Assembly (NCBI RefSeq): GCF_030272615.1
Contig: NC_081406.1
Span: 478,978,900-479,042,899 of the forward strand
Length of the DNA: 64,000 bases
Origin: Cryptomeria japonica
Taxonomy: Eukaryota; Streptophyta; Pinopsida; Cupressales; Cupressaceae
Direction of reading: 5' to 3'
The position numbers were made by a program, and so were the translations under genes. Below the pieces are notes generated by a model. It did not search any database, was not told the origin of the DNA, and was given only the letters and a program-made list of their open reading frames with translations. Shown here one piece after another: positions 11,574 to 23,619 of the stretch. Within the stretch, counting starts at the first letter, position 1. Each line of letters starts with the position of its first letter.

Positions 11574-12712
11574 TTATGAATACTAAGAGGGGGGGGTGAA
11601 TTAGTATGCCAAAAATCTCTGTAATTAGACACTTAAACAGTCTGAAGATAAACCGGTAAGACAGTCTAATAGACAGACCGGTTATCACACATGCAAACCA
11701 AAATGCAAATAAAGCATTCACCCATAAAAGTAATACAACCATAACACAAGATATTTGATGTGGAAACCCAAATGGGAAAAAAACCACGGTGAGATGGAAC
11801 TCACAAGTCATTATCTGTAGAATAGAAACCAGACCAATTAAGGTTAGACCGGTTAAGGTCTTACAATGTTCTTCACCAGAATAGATCATGTTAGGAATCT
11901 CAATCTCTGTTAGGAGATAAGTCCAATTAAAGACTACCTTGTTAGAGGATTTTAGATTCATAGAAGTGAACCACCTTGTTAGAGGATTTTATAATAGGCT
12001 TTTGGGCCTACCCGGTTAAGGGCTACAGACTTGTCAAAGATGTGAGTAATCAACAAGTGTTTGATCTATCTAATAGCACAAACTGCTTGGTTAGATCTAG
12101 TATAGCTCACTACTAATGCATTCTAGCATTACTTTAGTCTTCTCTATCTCTCTCTCAGTTACAACTTGATCTTCTTAGATAAGATCGCTCTTACAATAAC
12201 TCAACAACCACCTTAAACCCTAGCCACAACATAAACCCTTTCAACAACAACCTGAAACCCTAGACATGATGTCCTTTTAAAGGAATCTGATTTCATGTCA
12301 GTCCAATAGGATTGCATTACAATTTCCTAGGTTCAATGAATCTAGACATACTCAGTAACATGACACAAAAAGCACTATCAGTGTGTCGGCACCGTCAATC
12401 AATCAGTGGATTGGTAACTCATCACAAAATGTTGGTTGGTAACTCATCACAGAGTATTACCGATTCATACAAAATATGTTATGCCACTTTGCTCCCTTGT
12501 ACCGCTTGAGATCTACGAGCCACTTGGGGTCGACATGCCGCTTCAGACCGGAAACACATTCTGCAAAATCACCAATAGTCTAAAGACTAGAATACAACAT
12601 ACTGGTTGAAACAAATACCGGTTGAGCTCTAGCTCATACATATAAAGGGGATCTCAATACAAGTGTGTGTCCATGAATGACAATCACAACATAAACACCA
12701 AAAATGCCAACA
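11574..12712 (-). repeat. Element 2, 3' LTR (left)
   Basis: This LTR pairs with 18040-19179. Its first dinucleotide is TT (11574-11575) where the partner has TG, a terminal substitution. It ends AATGCCAACA. It has an extra short duplication around 11840-11870 relative to the partner. Confidence 0.93.
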
Positions 12713-12714
12713 AT

Positions 12715-12725
12715 CTCCCCCTTTG
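12715..12725 (-). other. Element 2 polypurine tract (plus inner copy at 12973-12984)
   Basis: The minus strand reads CCAAAGGGGGAGAT next to the 3' LTR. A second CAAAGGGGGAGA lies about 260 bp inside. Confidence 0.88.
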
Positions 12726-13047
12726 GCATTGATGGCAACACTTAGGAAAAATAAAATTTTGACATCTAAGTGTTTTACAACAAAAACATGCCATTAACAA
12801 AATTTCTCCCCCTAAGCATGTACACTATCCCTTAATCAATACAATGTATAGCAATTTTGCATACAGAGCATAAACATTGAGATATCAGAGCATATAGCAT
12901 ATATCAAAACATATATCAAAATTTTAAAACTAGATACTTCTCCCTGTTTGTCTCCAAAATAGATAAAGTACTTCTCCCCCTTTGCCAACAATGACAAAGT
13001 ACCACTGAACAACCCTGTTTCCATTTGATATTGAAAATAATAAAATT

Positions 13048-16000
13048 TTATGACAACAATGAATAATACTTGTCAAAAACTGATTTATAGTCCTGCAAAA
13101 ATTGTTTCATGGATAGAGACCAGGACTCAAGTAGGGAGGTGGCCACTTATTTCTCTGTTTGCATCTGGTATACCTGTTCCTCCATGGCATTAACTGTGCT
13201 CAGCTCCTGCATAACTGTCAAGGCATCCAGGTTCAGATAACACTTCTGAAGAATTTGTAGATGTGGAAGTAAAACTAGTTGTAGCTCCTACAAATCTCTA
13301 GACCGTGTACTGATCTCTTGTTCCATTTTGGCTGACTGGATCTGAAACCGATGAATGGTTTGCCCATAAGTTGTAAAGGAATCATAAGGTGGCTTAAATG
13401 TGCTCAAGTAGGACTGTAAGTCCATTTGAAGCTTTTTCTTCTGAGCTAGCACATCATCGCAAAATAGATGAGGTTGACAAATTTTGCTTAGTAGCAAGTT
13501 TCCCTCATCCAAAGCATTCCTTATATCCTTTTGGTCTTTCAGTAGTTCAGACCGGAGCTTGTTCAACTTTTTCACTAGAGCAATGTGAAAAGCCTTTTGA
13601 TGCTCTTTCTTGACATTTTCCTCAGCTGCTTCTTCCAGGCTCTGCACTTGATCATCCACTGTAGTACATAGTAGTTTGAGCTATGCTAGTGATGATTCTG
13701 TGTTAGGAAGATTGGTACCGGGGATCAAATCGGTAAGGGTGTCTACAGCCGCCTGAATTATGTCTTGCTCCTTTTTCCTGTGAATGATTTCAAGGTTCTC
13801 TTAAGCAACCTTGATGCTTTGCATAAGCTCTGACTCACTTGCAGACTGGAGATCGATAGGACTGGAGATATCAGCCGATTTGGCTTGACTCCCAGTTGCC
13901 TTCAAAGTCTCCATCTGTGTGCTCTTCATTTCTTCTGTTGCCTTGTCTGCTTCTTCCTTCTTCCTTTTCTATGCTTCTTTCTTCTGTTCTTATTCCTTGT
14001 CTTCCTCTTCTTTCTTTTTCCTCTCTACTTCCTTCCTCTTCTCCTCTTCTTTCTCTTCCTCTTCCTTCTTCTTCTTTTCTTCCTCTTCCTTCTTCTTCTT
14101 TTCTTCCTCTTCCTTCTTCTTCTTTTCTTCCTTATCCTCTTCTTCTTTATTCTTCCTATCATGTTCTTGCTTCTTCTTCTCTTCATCTTTTTGTTTCTCC
14201 TCTTCCTCTTTTCTCTTCTCTTCCTCCTTTCTCTTTTTCTCATCTTCATCCCTCTTCTTCTTCTCTTACTGTTCCTTAGCCACTTCCTGTGTGTCCTTGG
14301 CTTGCTCACTACCCTGTTTAGCTTGTTGCCCCTATTCTATTCCCTCAAAAGGTATGTCCTGAGTGACAGCTTCTACGTCCAGGGCATTGACATCAATAGT
14401 TGCAATTGGTTCTTCAACCGGGTTTCCTTCTTCATCAAAAACTTCATCCGGTTTGGATATGACCGGTTCTTTTTCTGTTGCCAGTTGACCATTCATGTTT
14501 TGTGAGCTTGAATATCATGATTCATATATTGATGAGTGTCTTTTTCAACATCATCAACTCTTTCCTCCAATAGCCAGAGTCTTCTTCTCCTTGTGAAGAA
14601 GAGTCCTTTATTTTGATCCAAAACATCAAATAATTTTGAATTTGAGAGGTCAGGAAAGTACTGTGCAAAGACTTTCTCCCTAATCTCTTGTTCTTTTTCA
14701 ATGGCAATGCGCCATTTATTATCTAATGCTTACATAAAGAATCTGGTGTCTGAGATTTAATCTCTGATGGCGACCGGTCATTTTTACACAAATAAATAAT
14801 GATTTCTTGTAATATTTCTTCCTTCTCCTCATCACTAAAATCATCATAATAATATACTAAATCATGAAGTAATTTTCTCCTAATATTCTTAATTGTCCTT
14901 TGAAAATGTGTCAAAGGTTTATATGAGGAGATATCAATATTTACCAGTGTGGATGCTGTCGGTTCATTCTTCTTCATTTTCTTTATCTATCTAGCCTTCT
15001 TTGGCTTTTCATTAGACTCGGTCTCTTCAGAGTCCAGTTCATTTGTCTTAGTCTTCCTTTTTCTTTCAAAGACTTTTGTCAGTGTTACCTCTAGTTTCTT
15101 CTTTGCAGGTCACCGCTTGGTCGCTCTTGGAGTTGTAGTAGTAGCCGGTGCCGATGCTGCAGGCACTGCCTTGGCTTTCTTTGCTACTGGTTCTTTTCCT
15201 TTCTTAGCAGATGGTTCCTCAGCCGGTGCAATCCTCTCCAAGTAGGTTCCAGTCCTTTTAGCCTTAGGATCAAGAGGTGAGGCAATAAGGGTTGAGGCAT
15301 ACCCTTCCAGCATATCATACATAACCTCATAGCCCATTGGCTCCACTTCCTCCATTCTAGGCTTAATAGCCTCCATTAAGCATTTGTCCACCTAAATGGG
15401 GAAACATATGTCATCTTCATATTTCTTAATGATGTCACCTGAGATCCTTACCCTTTGACTCATCTTCCTTCTGAACTCATCAAAATATTTGTTTAGCACC
15501 TCAGGGTAACTGGTTCCAATGGCTTGTATGCTTTCCTTGATCTGCTTGGTCACTGGTTGGTCAGGAGACCACTAGACATCTCCTACTCTAGGAAAGTAGC
15601 CTTGGAAATAGAAAAACAACCCAACCAATAGTTGTCCAAATTTGAATCTCAGTGCATTATCCTGTTTAATCGACTTTAGATTAGATAGGAGTTGCCTCTG
15701 CATACCGGTGCATAGGTCAAATGATGCGTCCTCTTTAATCATCCGGTAAGCGGCATTTACTGCTGCAGCAGATACAAAATTAATCCTGTTGGCTGAGAAT
15801 GTTCTGTAGCCTATCACCATGTAGGTGTATTTCACTAGATCATCCTTGATAAGATTAACTGTCATACCCCGTGAGTCACTTGTTGAATCGGTGAGCTTGG
15901 CCATTTCCGTTTTACTTACTGTTCTTAGGGCTAGCACTTCCCTTGTGTTATAGAAACCGGTGACTGCATGAATTGCCTATGGCATGATATCATGTGTCCT

Positions 16001-16328
16001 CTCCAGGTACATCTTGTCACCATGGACTCTACTCAAAATTATCCTTCATAAAATCTTCCAGAAAGTATACTGCATTACGGAGTTTCTTCTTCTCTAGGAT
16101 ACTAAACTCTGGTTCAATTTTCTTGTCCTTGCCGCAAAATAAACCTAACTAGGTGTGAATAGCTAAAGACCCTAGGTCTTCTATTTTGCAATTAATATAA
16201 TCTGAAATTCCCTCTTCAACTATGACTCCAGCCAGAACTTGTGATAAGGCATTGTATTTGGACTTCCTTTGAATGAAACTTTCCGACTCAATGGATGTAC
16301 TAGAACTGGTATGAGATGCGGAAGCCAT
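13048..16328 (-). pseudogene. Element 2 ORF2: ~1,090-codon protein of unknown function, broken
   Basis: I do not recognise this protein. The start at 16328 reads MASASHTSSSTSIESESFIQ. A globular N-terminal region of about 400 residues follows and includes YTYMVIGYRTFSANRINFVS, ALRFKFGQLLVGLFFYFQGYF and SPDQPVTKQIKESIQAIGTS. Next is a Lys/Ala/Pro-rich linker (EEPSAKKGKEPVAKKAKA, near 15150-15230) that could be nuclear-targeting. A second compact stretch (14723-14977; SSYKPLTHFQRTIKNIRRKL) precedes a long Lys/Glu tract (about 13940-14300) with a KKKKEEEE repeat. The C-terminal part is coiled coil (VKKEHQKAFHIALVKKLNKL), ending at stop 13048. At least two frameshifts and scattered TAG stops break it. 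It sits about 400 bp downstream of ORF1 inside the same element. It is clearly coding-derived; a captured host gene or an element-specific gene are both possible. Confidence 0.72.
14055..14126 (-). repeat. 24-bp tandem repeat encoding KKKKEEEE units
   Basis: Three full 24-base units (starts 14055, 14079 and 14103) and a degenerate fourth form a pyrimidine-rich tract on the + strand. Read in the ORF2 frame on the minus strand they give alternating blocks of four Lys and four Glu. The overlapping long Leu/Phe/Ser open frames on the + strand are artefacts of this composition. Confidence 0.9.
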
Positions 16329-16735
16329 TGTAGAGTATTTCAAGAACATGAAAAATACCTTTACAATGAGAATTTAGGGCTTCTTGATTCTACTTCACTC
16401 CACTCTCTATCGGTTGCCAAATCACCTCTTTGTGTTCTCCATGACCATTTGCAAACTGGATTTGAATCTCCTTCAAGATTTGTCAATTTCTTGAAATCTT
16501 AGCTCAAATCACCTTTTCTTCGCTTTGCACTTTGAAATCTTTTCTTCGCTCGAAAACAGATAGTGAGAAATGATTTGCAATATTCTTTTATACATGTATC
16601 TCACCTACCACCATTAATGCTCCTCTATTAGGGCATAAACCCTAATTTGCCTCTTTTATCATTCTGGTCTTCTGCCAAGCGACAAGTATCACATACCGGT
16701 TAAGGTCTTTTACCAGTGTAACTGGGGGTTCACAA

Positions 16736-17989
16736 TCATTTCGATATTTCCACACTTGGTACAGAAATCGGTTCCTCTTCCAACATTGTTGGTTTCTTCC
16801 TCCAGGTTTTGTTCATGTCCGCTTGAACTTTTTCAACATCAACTTCTCCTCTCTGAGTGACAGGTATATCATAAGATATACTCTTTCTGCTTCTGCAGAA
16901 TCTTGCAATGTGACCCGGTTTGTTGCAGTGATAGCAAACCAATCTAGGTGCTCTCCAAGGTCCATTGTTCATGTTTCCATTCTTCCTTCTGCATGTAGCA
17001 CTAGTGTGTCCATGTCCAAGACAAATCCAATAGTTTTCTCTCCATCCGGTTGCCGGTTGATAACCATTGTTGCTTGACTGATAATTGTAAGCATTAAACC
17101 GGTTAGGGTTCTGGTTCACAAAAGATTCCGGACCAACTCCTTGGGTCCTCTGAGGATATCTTCCGGTATTGTTCATGACAGAGCTGCATTCAGATGTTGT
17201 ATGCCCAAACTTGTTTCATGCATAACAATGACCATTGAACTTATTGGATCTAGGTACATTGTTGATAAAATAAGGAAAATTATTGTAGGCTTTGCTCCTA
17301 CATACATTGGCAGTTTGTCCTTCTTTAAGACAGTTAAAGCAAACAGGTTTGAATTTTTGCTTACCTTTTCCTTTGAGTGTCAGTTGCTTCTTTGATGCTT
17401 CAGCATTTGTTCCTGAGGATTCTCCTTCCTCATGTCCAGAGAAACCAAGACCATTGGTATTCTTTACCAGTCTAGATGACTCAAGCTTTTGATCTAGCTT
17501 GACAATACTTTTGCTGAACTTAACAAGTATTTCCTTTGACTCAGAGAGTTCTTTGGAAATAGTAGTAGTTGACTCCATTAGGCTTGCATTTTCAGAGATG
17601 GCTTGGAAATAGTAGTATTTGATTCCACTCTCATGAAGGTGAGCAGTCAGTGCACTAATCTCTTGTTTCAACTTGGAGATCTCATGATCTCTGCCCTGTA
17701 CCAAATCTTCAGCTTTCCTTCAGTTCTCAAGCTCTTGACTAAATCGGATAGTCAGTCCTTCCAACTCCTTTCTCAGATCGGAGTTTGAATCATTCAACTT
17801 ATTTACTTTTTCAATCATGGCTTCCATATTTTCTTCATCTTTAGAACTACTTTTAGATAGCTCCATCAGCTTCTCTGCATGTTCTCTCCTTTTTTCTTAA
17901 GATGCCTTGTATTTGACCATAAGATCACCATAGGCTTGCTCAGACTGAGTGAGCCATTGAGTAAGTTCCCTCAAGGTGTATTCCCCCAT
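16736..17989 (-). pseudogene. Element 2 ORF1: gag-like coiled-coil / multi-zinc-knuckle protein, nearly intact
   Basis: The ATG at 17989 (MGEYTLRELTQWLTQSEQ) begins about 35 bp inside the primer site. The first ~220 residues are heptad-rich coiled coil (REHAEKLMELSKSSSKDEE; ISKELSESKEILVKFSKSIV). They end in KLDQKLESSRLVKNTNGLGF, which resembles the 'LDxxLxSQR...GLGF' block before the zinc knuckles of Sirevirus-type copia gag. Four CCHC knuckles follow: CFNCLKEGQTANVC (His replaced by Gln), CYA-stop-NKFGHTTSEC, YWICLGHGHTSATC (first Cys lost) and an intact CYHCNKPGHIARFC. The N-terminal UBN2 capsid domain seen in elements 1, 3 and 4 is absent. Only about three stops interrupt ~418 codons. It probably bound element RNA. 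The Sirevirus link is an inference from the motif. Confidence 0.82.
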
Positions 17990-18024
17990 ATCTCTTTCCA
18001 AGTGGTTAAACTTATAGAAAGGTA

Positions 18025-18037
18025 GGCTCTGATACCA
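18025..18037 (-). other. Element 2 primer binding site (tRNA-iMet)
   Basis: The minus strand reads TGGTATCAGAGCC two bases inside the 5' LTR, a match to the complement of the plant initiator-Met tRNA 3' end. Confidence 0.93.
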
Positions 18038-18039
18038 AT

Positions 18040-19179
18040 TGATGAATACTAAGAGGGGGGGGGTGAATTAGTATGCCAAAAATCTCTATACTTAGACACT
18101 TAAACAGTTTGAAGATAAGCCGGTAAGACAGTCTAATAGACAGACCGATTATCACACATACAAACCAAAATGCAAATAAAGCATTCACCCATAAAAGCAA
18201 TACAATTATAACACAAGATATTTGATGTGGAAACCCAAATGGGAAAAAAACCATGGTGAGATGGAACTCACAAGTCACTATCTGCAGAATAGAAACCAGA
18301 CCGGTTAAGGTCTTACAATGTTCTTCACCAGAACAAATCCTGTTAGGAATCTCAATCTCTGTTAGGAGATAAGTCCAATTAAAGACTACCTTGTTAGAGG
18401 ATTTTAGATTCACAGAAGTGAACCACCTTGTTAGAGGATTTTACAATAGGCTTTTGGGCCTACCCGGTTAAGGGCTACAGACTTGTCAAAGATGTGAGTA
18501 ATCAACAAGTGTTTGATCTATCTAATAGCACAAATTGCTTGGTTAGCTCCACTATAGCTCACTGCTAATGCATTCCAGCATTACTTCAGTCTTCTCTATC
18601 TCTCTCTCAGTTACAACTTGATCTTCTCAGATAAGATCGCTCTTACAATAACTCAACAACCACCTAAACCCTAGCCATAACATAAACCCTTTCAGCAACA
18701 ACCTAAAACCCTAGACATGATGTCCTTTTAAAGGAATCTGATTTCATGTCGGTCCAATAGGATTACATTACAATTTCCTAGGCTCAATGAATCTAGACAT
18801 ACTCAGTAACACGACACAAAAAGCACCGTCAGTGTGTCGGCACCATCAATCAATCGATGGATTGGTAACTCATCATAGAGTATTACCAGTTCATACAAAA
18901 TACTGGTTGCCGGTTTGACAAAAATGAAGATTGGTAAGAATGTGTTATGCCACTTTTCTCCCTTGTACCGCTTGAGATCTATGAGCCGCTTGGGGTCGAC
19001 ATGCTGCTTCAGACCGGGAAACACATTCTACAAAATCACCAATAGTCTAAAGACTAGAATACAACATACCAGTTGAAACAAATACCGGTTGAGCTCTAGC
19101 TCATACATATACAGGGGATCTCAATACAAGTGTGTGTCCATCAATGACAATCACAACATAAACACCAAAAATGCCAACA
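18040..19179 (-). repeat. Element 2, 5' LTR (right)
   Basis: This 1,140-bp LTR begins TGATGAATACTAAG and ends AATGCCAACA in + orientation. It is followed by target duplication ATATC. Confidence 0.94.
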
Positions 19180-21235
19180 ATATCTCCCCAACTCTTAAAT
19201 ACGGGCAATCGGGAAGATTCCCAAGTGTGGGACTTAATGTGGCCTATGAAGCAACCTCTGAGATTTAAGAAGCCAACTCTTCATAATTCAAAGGAGATGG
19301 AAAGGGAAAATAATAATTCAAAATGCCTAACACCTCAAAATCATCTTATCGATTCACAAGCTTATAATGAAATCCAGAGCTTTTACAACACTTTAATCTT
19401 TAAGATATAAGATATTTAGGATTTATTTATTCTAAAAAATAGGCACATTACATTAGAAGCTTTTTGTTATAGATAAGAATAATTCATCAAATTAATAAAA
19501 TCATTAGATGAAATATTCAAGATTTAGTAGCAGGGGGTACATGTAAAGGCCAAACAAAATTAAACAAACAAATCCTTTGAATTTCTATTAATTTGCAAAC
19601 TTGTTAAATCTATATGAAGTATAATTTGAGGTTACCTTTTATAAAAAATAGAGTAAAATTTCCTACATGATCCATTCATCAATAGAGATAACAATAATCT
19701 CCAAAAAACTTTGACATAAAGACAATCAAGCATTTCAATTATGAGCATAAAACATATCCCACAAAAAATTTAAAAAAGGCGAGTGAGCAGAGTCCAATAT
19801 TTTATTAAGGGAATCATGTTGAGGCTCAAAAAGAGAACTAGGATATAATTCTCTTAAGCACAAACACAAAGAGATATCTATTGTATATCCTATGACTAAA
19901 GGGCTATAAAAGCTTTCTATTCATTAGAACTAGAGAGGAGAAATCTATTTTTCCAATTTTCTCCCAAAGAGAAAATTTTTTATTCTCTCTCTTTCCGACC
20001 TTTTATATTATTTCTTCCACTTCCCAATATCCTTACTAGTTATGGATAATATCTTTTTGATGGTGGAAGCATGATGATGAAGATAACCGCTATTGTGCTA
20101 GAGAATTTTATGTCGTCAATTTTCCCTTGATTACCAACATCAAAACCATATATATCTTCATCTCCTTTTACCATAACTTGAGGAAATAAAACACCCCATT
20201 CCATTAGCATGATCATTCCATTTTATTTTTTGGTCCAACTAAGGTCACTTGGAATATTTTATATAACCACTACATGATGCTCGATCTTTAGGTTGTATTT
20301 CTCAATTACACAGATGATGTGGGGAATACAAGGACATGTGTCAAGAGGACGAAAATATTTTTGGAACCTTTGCTTAGTTATTATTGAGAACTTTGAGGTG
20401 TTGGAATGTGGCATGTTGGTGCAACTTCTTCCATTGTGTTCCCTTAGTCATCCATAGTTGCACATAGCACTAACACGTGGCTTCTCCATGAGAAATCTTC
20501 TCAATTCAAATAATATTTTCTCTAAAGATGCATTGGGCTCCCATGTTTTCTTTCTATGCTCCTTGTTTGGGCAAAGAGAACCATTGGTAATAATAGTTGA
20601 GAAAGTGACTATTGTAGGGGAAGGATACAGTCTCTAAACAACACCTTGATATATTTTGATATCTAAAAGGTGAAGGTGGATAGCTATTTAGATACACTTT
20701 CTATTAGATCATTCTCATGTGTCTTGGATCAAGCATGCCCATCATATTATGTTTATTCTAGTTGTGATCAAACTCACAAGGCTTGGTATTGATTTGGATC
20801 ATTTTTTTTTGTGATAGTTTAGCCTTGAATAATGGAATGAAAAAGTTCTCAATTGTATATTTCTCAAAAATACAAATGAAATCCTACAACATCACAATAA
20901 CAAAGATAAATATAGAAATTCTCTAGTAATTATTATAAATCCAACTACTAATGGTAAGAAAAATTACCTAATAATGTACGACCTTAAGGTTGACCACTCT
21001 ATGATAGGAGGCAATTGATGAAGAAAGCATACAAGCTCAAGTAAAATAATATAAGTATGATACAATACCAATAATTCCGCAATATATTGAGTAAGTATAC
21101 ACATTCTAACCATAATAAAATGATAACATACAATGGAAATAGAATTAACCACCAATATCACACCAGGATAATGGTGATAACTACCTATAATATATAATGA
21201 GAATGACTTAAATTACCATAAAAAATAATGTAGAG
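19180..21235. other. Non-coding AT-rich stretch
   Basis: No gene, RNA or clear repeat is recognisable. Open frames are short and have no family signature. Confidence 0.6.
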
Positions 21236-22427
21236 AGAATGATGATAATCGATCGTAACATGTAATAAGGATGATGATTGTATTGACTTAAGTTGAACTC
21301 TTCAAAATAAACTTGCAACTTTTTAGATCATCATGAAATACACAAAGCTATAGGAACTCAAGCTTCAACCAATGAAACAAAGTAAAATAAAAAAATATCA
21401 AAGATTATACCTTTTTACCCTTATGTCTCATTGTGTCCTCTCCCCATATTTACTGGTTACAGATTGATGTTGCTCTGAGATAAACATTGTTTATCTTCCA
21501 AGATGGCACATGAAGAATGGACAGATAACTGGTTGTTTATTGATGATTGCTAAATGATATATTAAATGATATTAAGAAAATATGCAAAGATAATGATATG
21601 CTATGATAAGACTCCTAAAATGCTAAATTGCTTCAAACTCAAAACTCACGGATGCAAAATGAAGGCTACTAGATTCACTATGAGATTACCTATTATTTTC
21701 AAAAATGGCTTAGCAGACCTCTATTTATAGATTTTTGAGAGGATAAGCTTAGGTGGAAGAGATCAACGATCCTGATTAAATCTTGCAATTTGGATGGCTA
21801 TAAAATAAGAGGTTGACATGTGAGAGATAAAGGTGGAAGATATTCCTCCTACACCTATAGAATGGAGGAAAAGGTGGAAGGAGAAGCCATGTGTCAGAAG
21901 ACTCACCTTGACTGAGGATGAAGACTTGAGGGGATATGAAGACAAGTAGACTCAACTCCCTCCAAAAATGTATGAAGGTTGGAGAAAATATAGGGAAGTT
22001 GAGAAATGTGTGTACATACACATTCTTTCATTTATAATTTGGAAGTTGAAGATAAATGATGTATTAATATTTAAAAATATTAATATCTTTAGCCACATGA
22101 TTGATGAGTTGGAAAATAGAAAGTGATGTGGAGATGAGATGAGTTGGAAAAGAAGATTAAATAATTAATAAATTATTTAATTGATGAGACTATAGGATAG
22201 TGGATGGGAGATAACTAAATATTGGGTATTTAATTAATTGGTTTAGAAGAAAGGGATTAATGAATTAATTATTAAAACGTATCAATTTAATTAATTAATA
22301 GATGAATATTAATGAAAGTGAATTAAATAAATTAATCTTTTCGAATTAATTATTTAATAGAGGAATTAACATTAAGTAAATATAAAATAATTATTTAATG
22401 GCCCATACCCAATTTTAAGTGTATACA
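21236..22427 (-). mobile_element. LTR of a second retrotransposon superfamily (left edge approximate)
   Basis: The right edge reads GTATACA followed by TTTTGCCCCTCTTTGA. On the minus strand this is the polypurine tract CAAAGAGGGGCAAAA followed by LTR start TGTATAC. The same junction text occurs in the nested element at 48003-48018. The body has the same character: long AATTAATTAA-type tracts near the right half and a minus-strand TATA box, CTATAAATAG, near 21720-21730. The left edge could not be fixed and no partner LTR was found, so this is a solo or orphan LTR. Confidence 0.6.
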
Positions 22428-23619
22428 TTTTGCCCCTCTTTGAAATGATGTTGAGACAAAATTGTTTCTAAGATTAAATCAAGTCTCGATACTTCCCCTA
22501 TCAGTGATAAAATCTTGATTGTGTGCCCCCCGGGAGATTGAGTGAATTTTTGAAAGATTTTGATTGAGTGATTAATCTCACGATAAAATGATGAAAATGT
22601 TTGATTAAATAGGTCTTTCAATTAAATTCCTTTTGAAAAAGAAATAAAATTACCCCAATTTAGAAAAATTAATTACCCTTCTAAAAATAAAATAAAAAAG
22701 GTAATTATATAATAACCATGGGCCCATATTTATCCTCACTTGTAAATTGTCTTATTTGAAAATTTGGAGTTGAATAGGAGATGAGTTGGCAAGATGGTGA
22801 TCCTATATGAGAACCACATATTTGAGTGCATTCATCGTAATCAATGACCTTTCAAGTACGACCCACCAGTGAGTGGCTTATCCCAAGCTTTGTTCTTGAT
22901 TTTCTGTACAAATTTCCATGATTTTCGAATGTTTTAGGGTTTGTTTCATTTTTTCCAATTTTCTCATTTTTATTTCACGCTTTTGTTTGTTAGGTTAGCA
23001 ATTTTAATCATTTCACGCATTTACACTATTTCTCCATGCATATGTGATGTCGGTTAGCGCTTATACTTGGTTTGTGTATTTGTATGCTCAGGTCGCGCAT
23101 ATGCTAGTTTGGTTTGCACATTTACTTGGGACAACGCCTTCATATGTTTTGGTCATGCATTTATAATATATTTTAGAGCATTTAATGTGTTTTGTGCTTG
23201 TTCTCATTTGGGTCACGCACAATGCTTTTGTTTTGAATTTAGGACTTTGATTGATCCAATGATTAAATCCACTTTGATTGCCTTTGATTTGATGTTTGAT
23301 TGATAGATAGATTGCTTATTGATAAACTATTTTCTTGCTTGATATATTTTTTGATAGATCGGATAGTTTTTTATTGAAACCATGATTGATGGTTTGATTA
23401 ATTTCATAGGAGCTCTAAGAGACCGATTTAGTCTCAGATGAAGAGCTTGATATATCCCTCAAGCTCATGTTGACCATTTTATTGATAGTGTGATTTGCAT
23501 GATAGATAAGATTTGATAAAATTGTTTGATTGATAGGATAGATTATTGATAGACAAACTTGTTTGATCAAACAAGAGAAACTTTATGTTCTCCAATGTCG
23601 GGAGAAGTTCCCAATGATG
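22428..23619 (+). other. Retroelement leader-like stretch before the PMD pseudogene
   Basis: No complete gene is present. Around 22970-23220 the + strand carries degenerate repeats of 'GGTCGCGCAT / GGTCATGCATT / GGTCACGCAC', spaced about 25-60 bases apart. The same kind of text occurs on the opposite strand at 59580-59790, upstream of gypsy copy B gag. From about 23550 the + strand frame runs into the PMD frame once element 3 is removed. Confidence 0.45.

Larger units (their letters stand above)
11574..19179 (-). mobile_element. Element 2: non-autonomous LTR retrotransposon with two ORFs, 7.6 kb
   Basis: LTRs at 11574-12712 and 18040-19179 are flanked by an exact target duplication ATATC (11569-11573 and 19180-19184). 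The primer site is perfect for tRNA-iMet (18025-18037) and the polypurine tract abuts the left LTR. By eye the LTRs differ at roughly one base in twenty over the first 220 bases, with a few indels. The interior carries a gag-like coiled-coil and zinc-knuckle ORF and a large ORF of unknown function. I see no protease, integrase, RT or RNase H in any frame of the 5.3-kb interior. It must have moved using enzymes from a relative. It resembles large non-autonomous elements (LARD or TR-GAG types) but retains coding sequence. Confidence 0.93.

Noticed and set aside
14025-14309. Arg/Lys-rich minus-strand open frame
   Set aside because: It is an out-of-phase reading of the same repeat; the Lys/Glu frame connects better to the flanking ORF2 text.
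13885-14505. Long Leu/Phe/Ser-rich open frames on the + strand
   Set aside because: They are antisense to the Lys/Glu tract of element 2 ORF2; the composition alone keeps several frames open.
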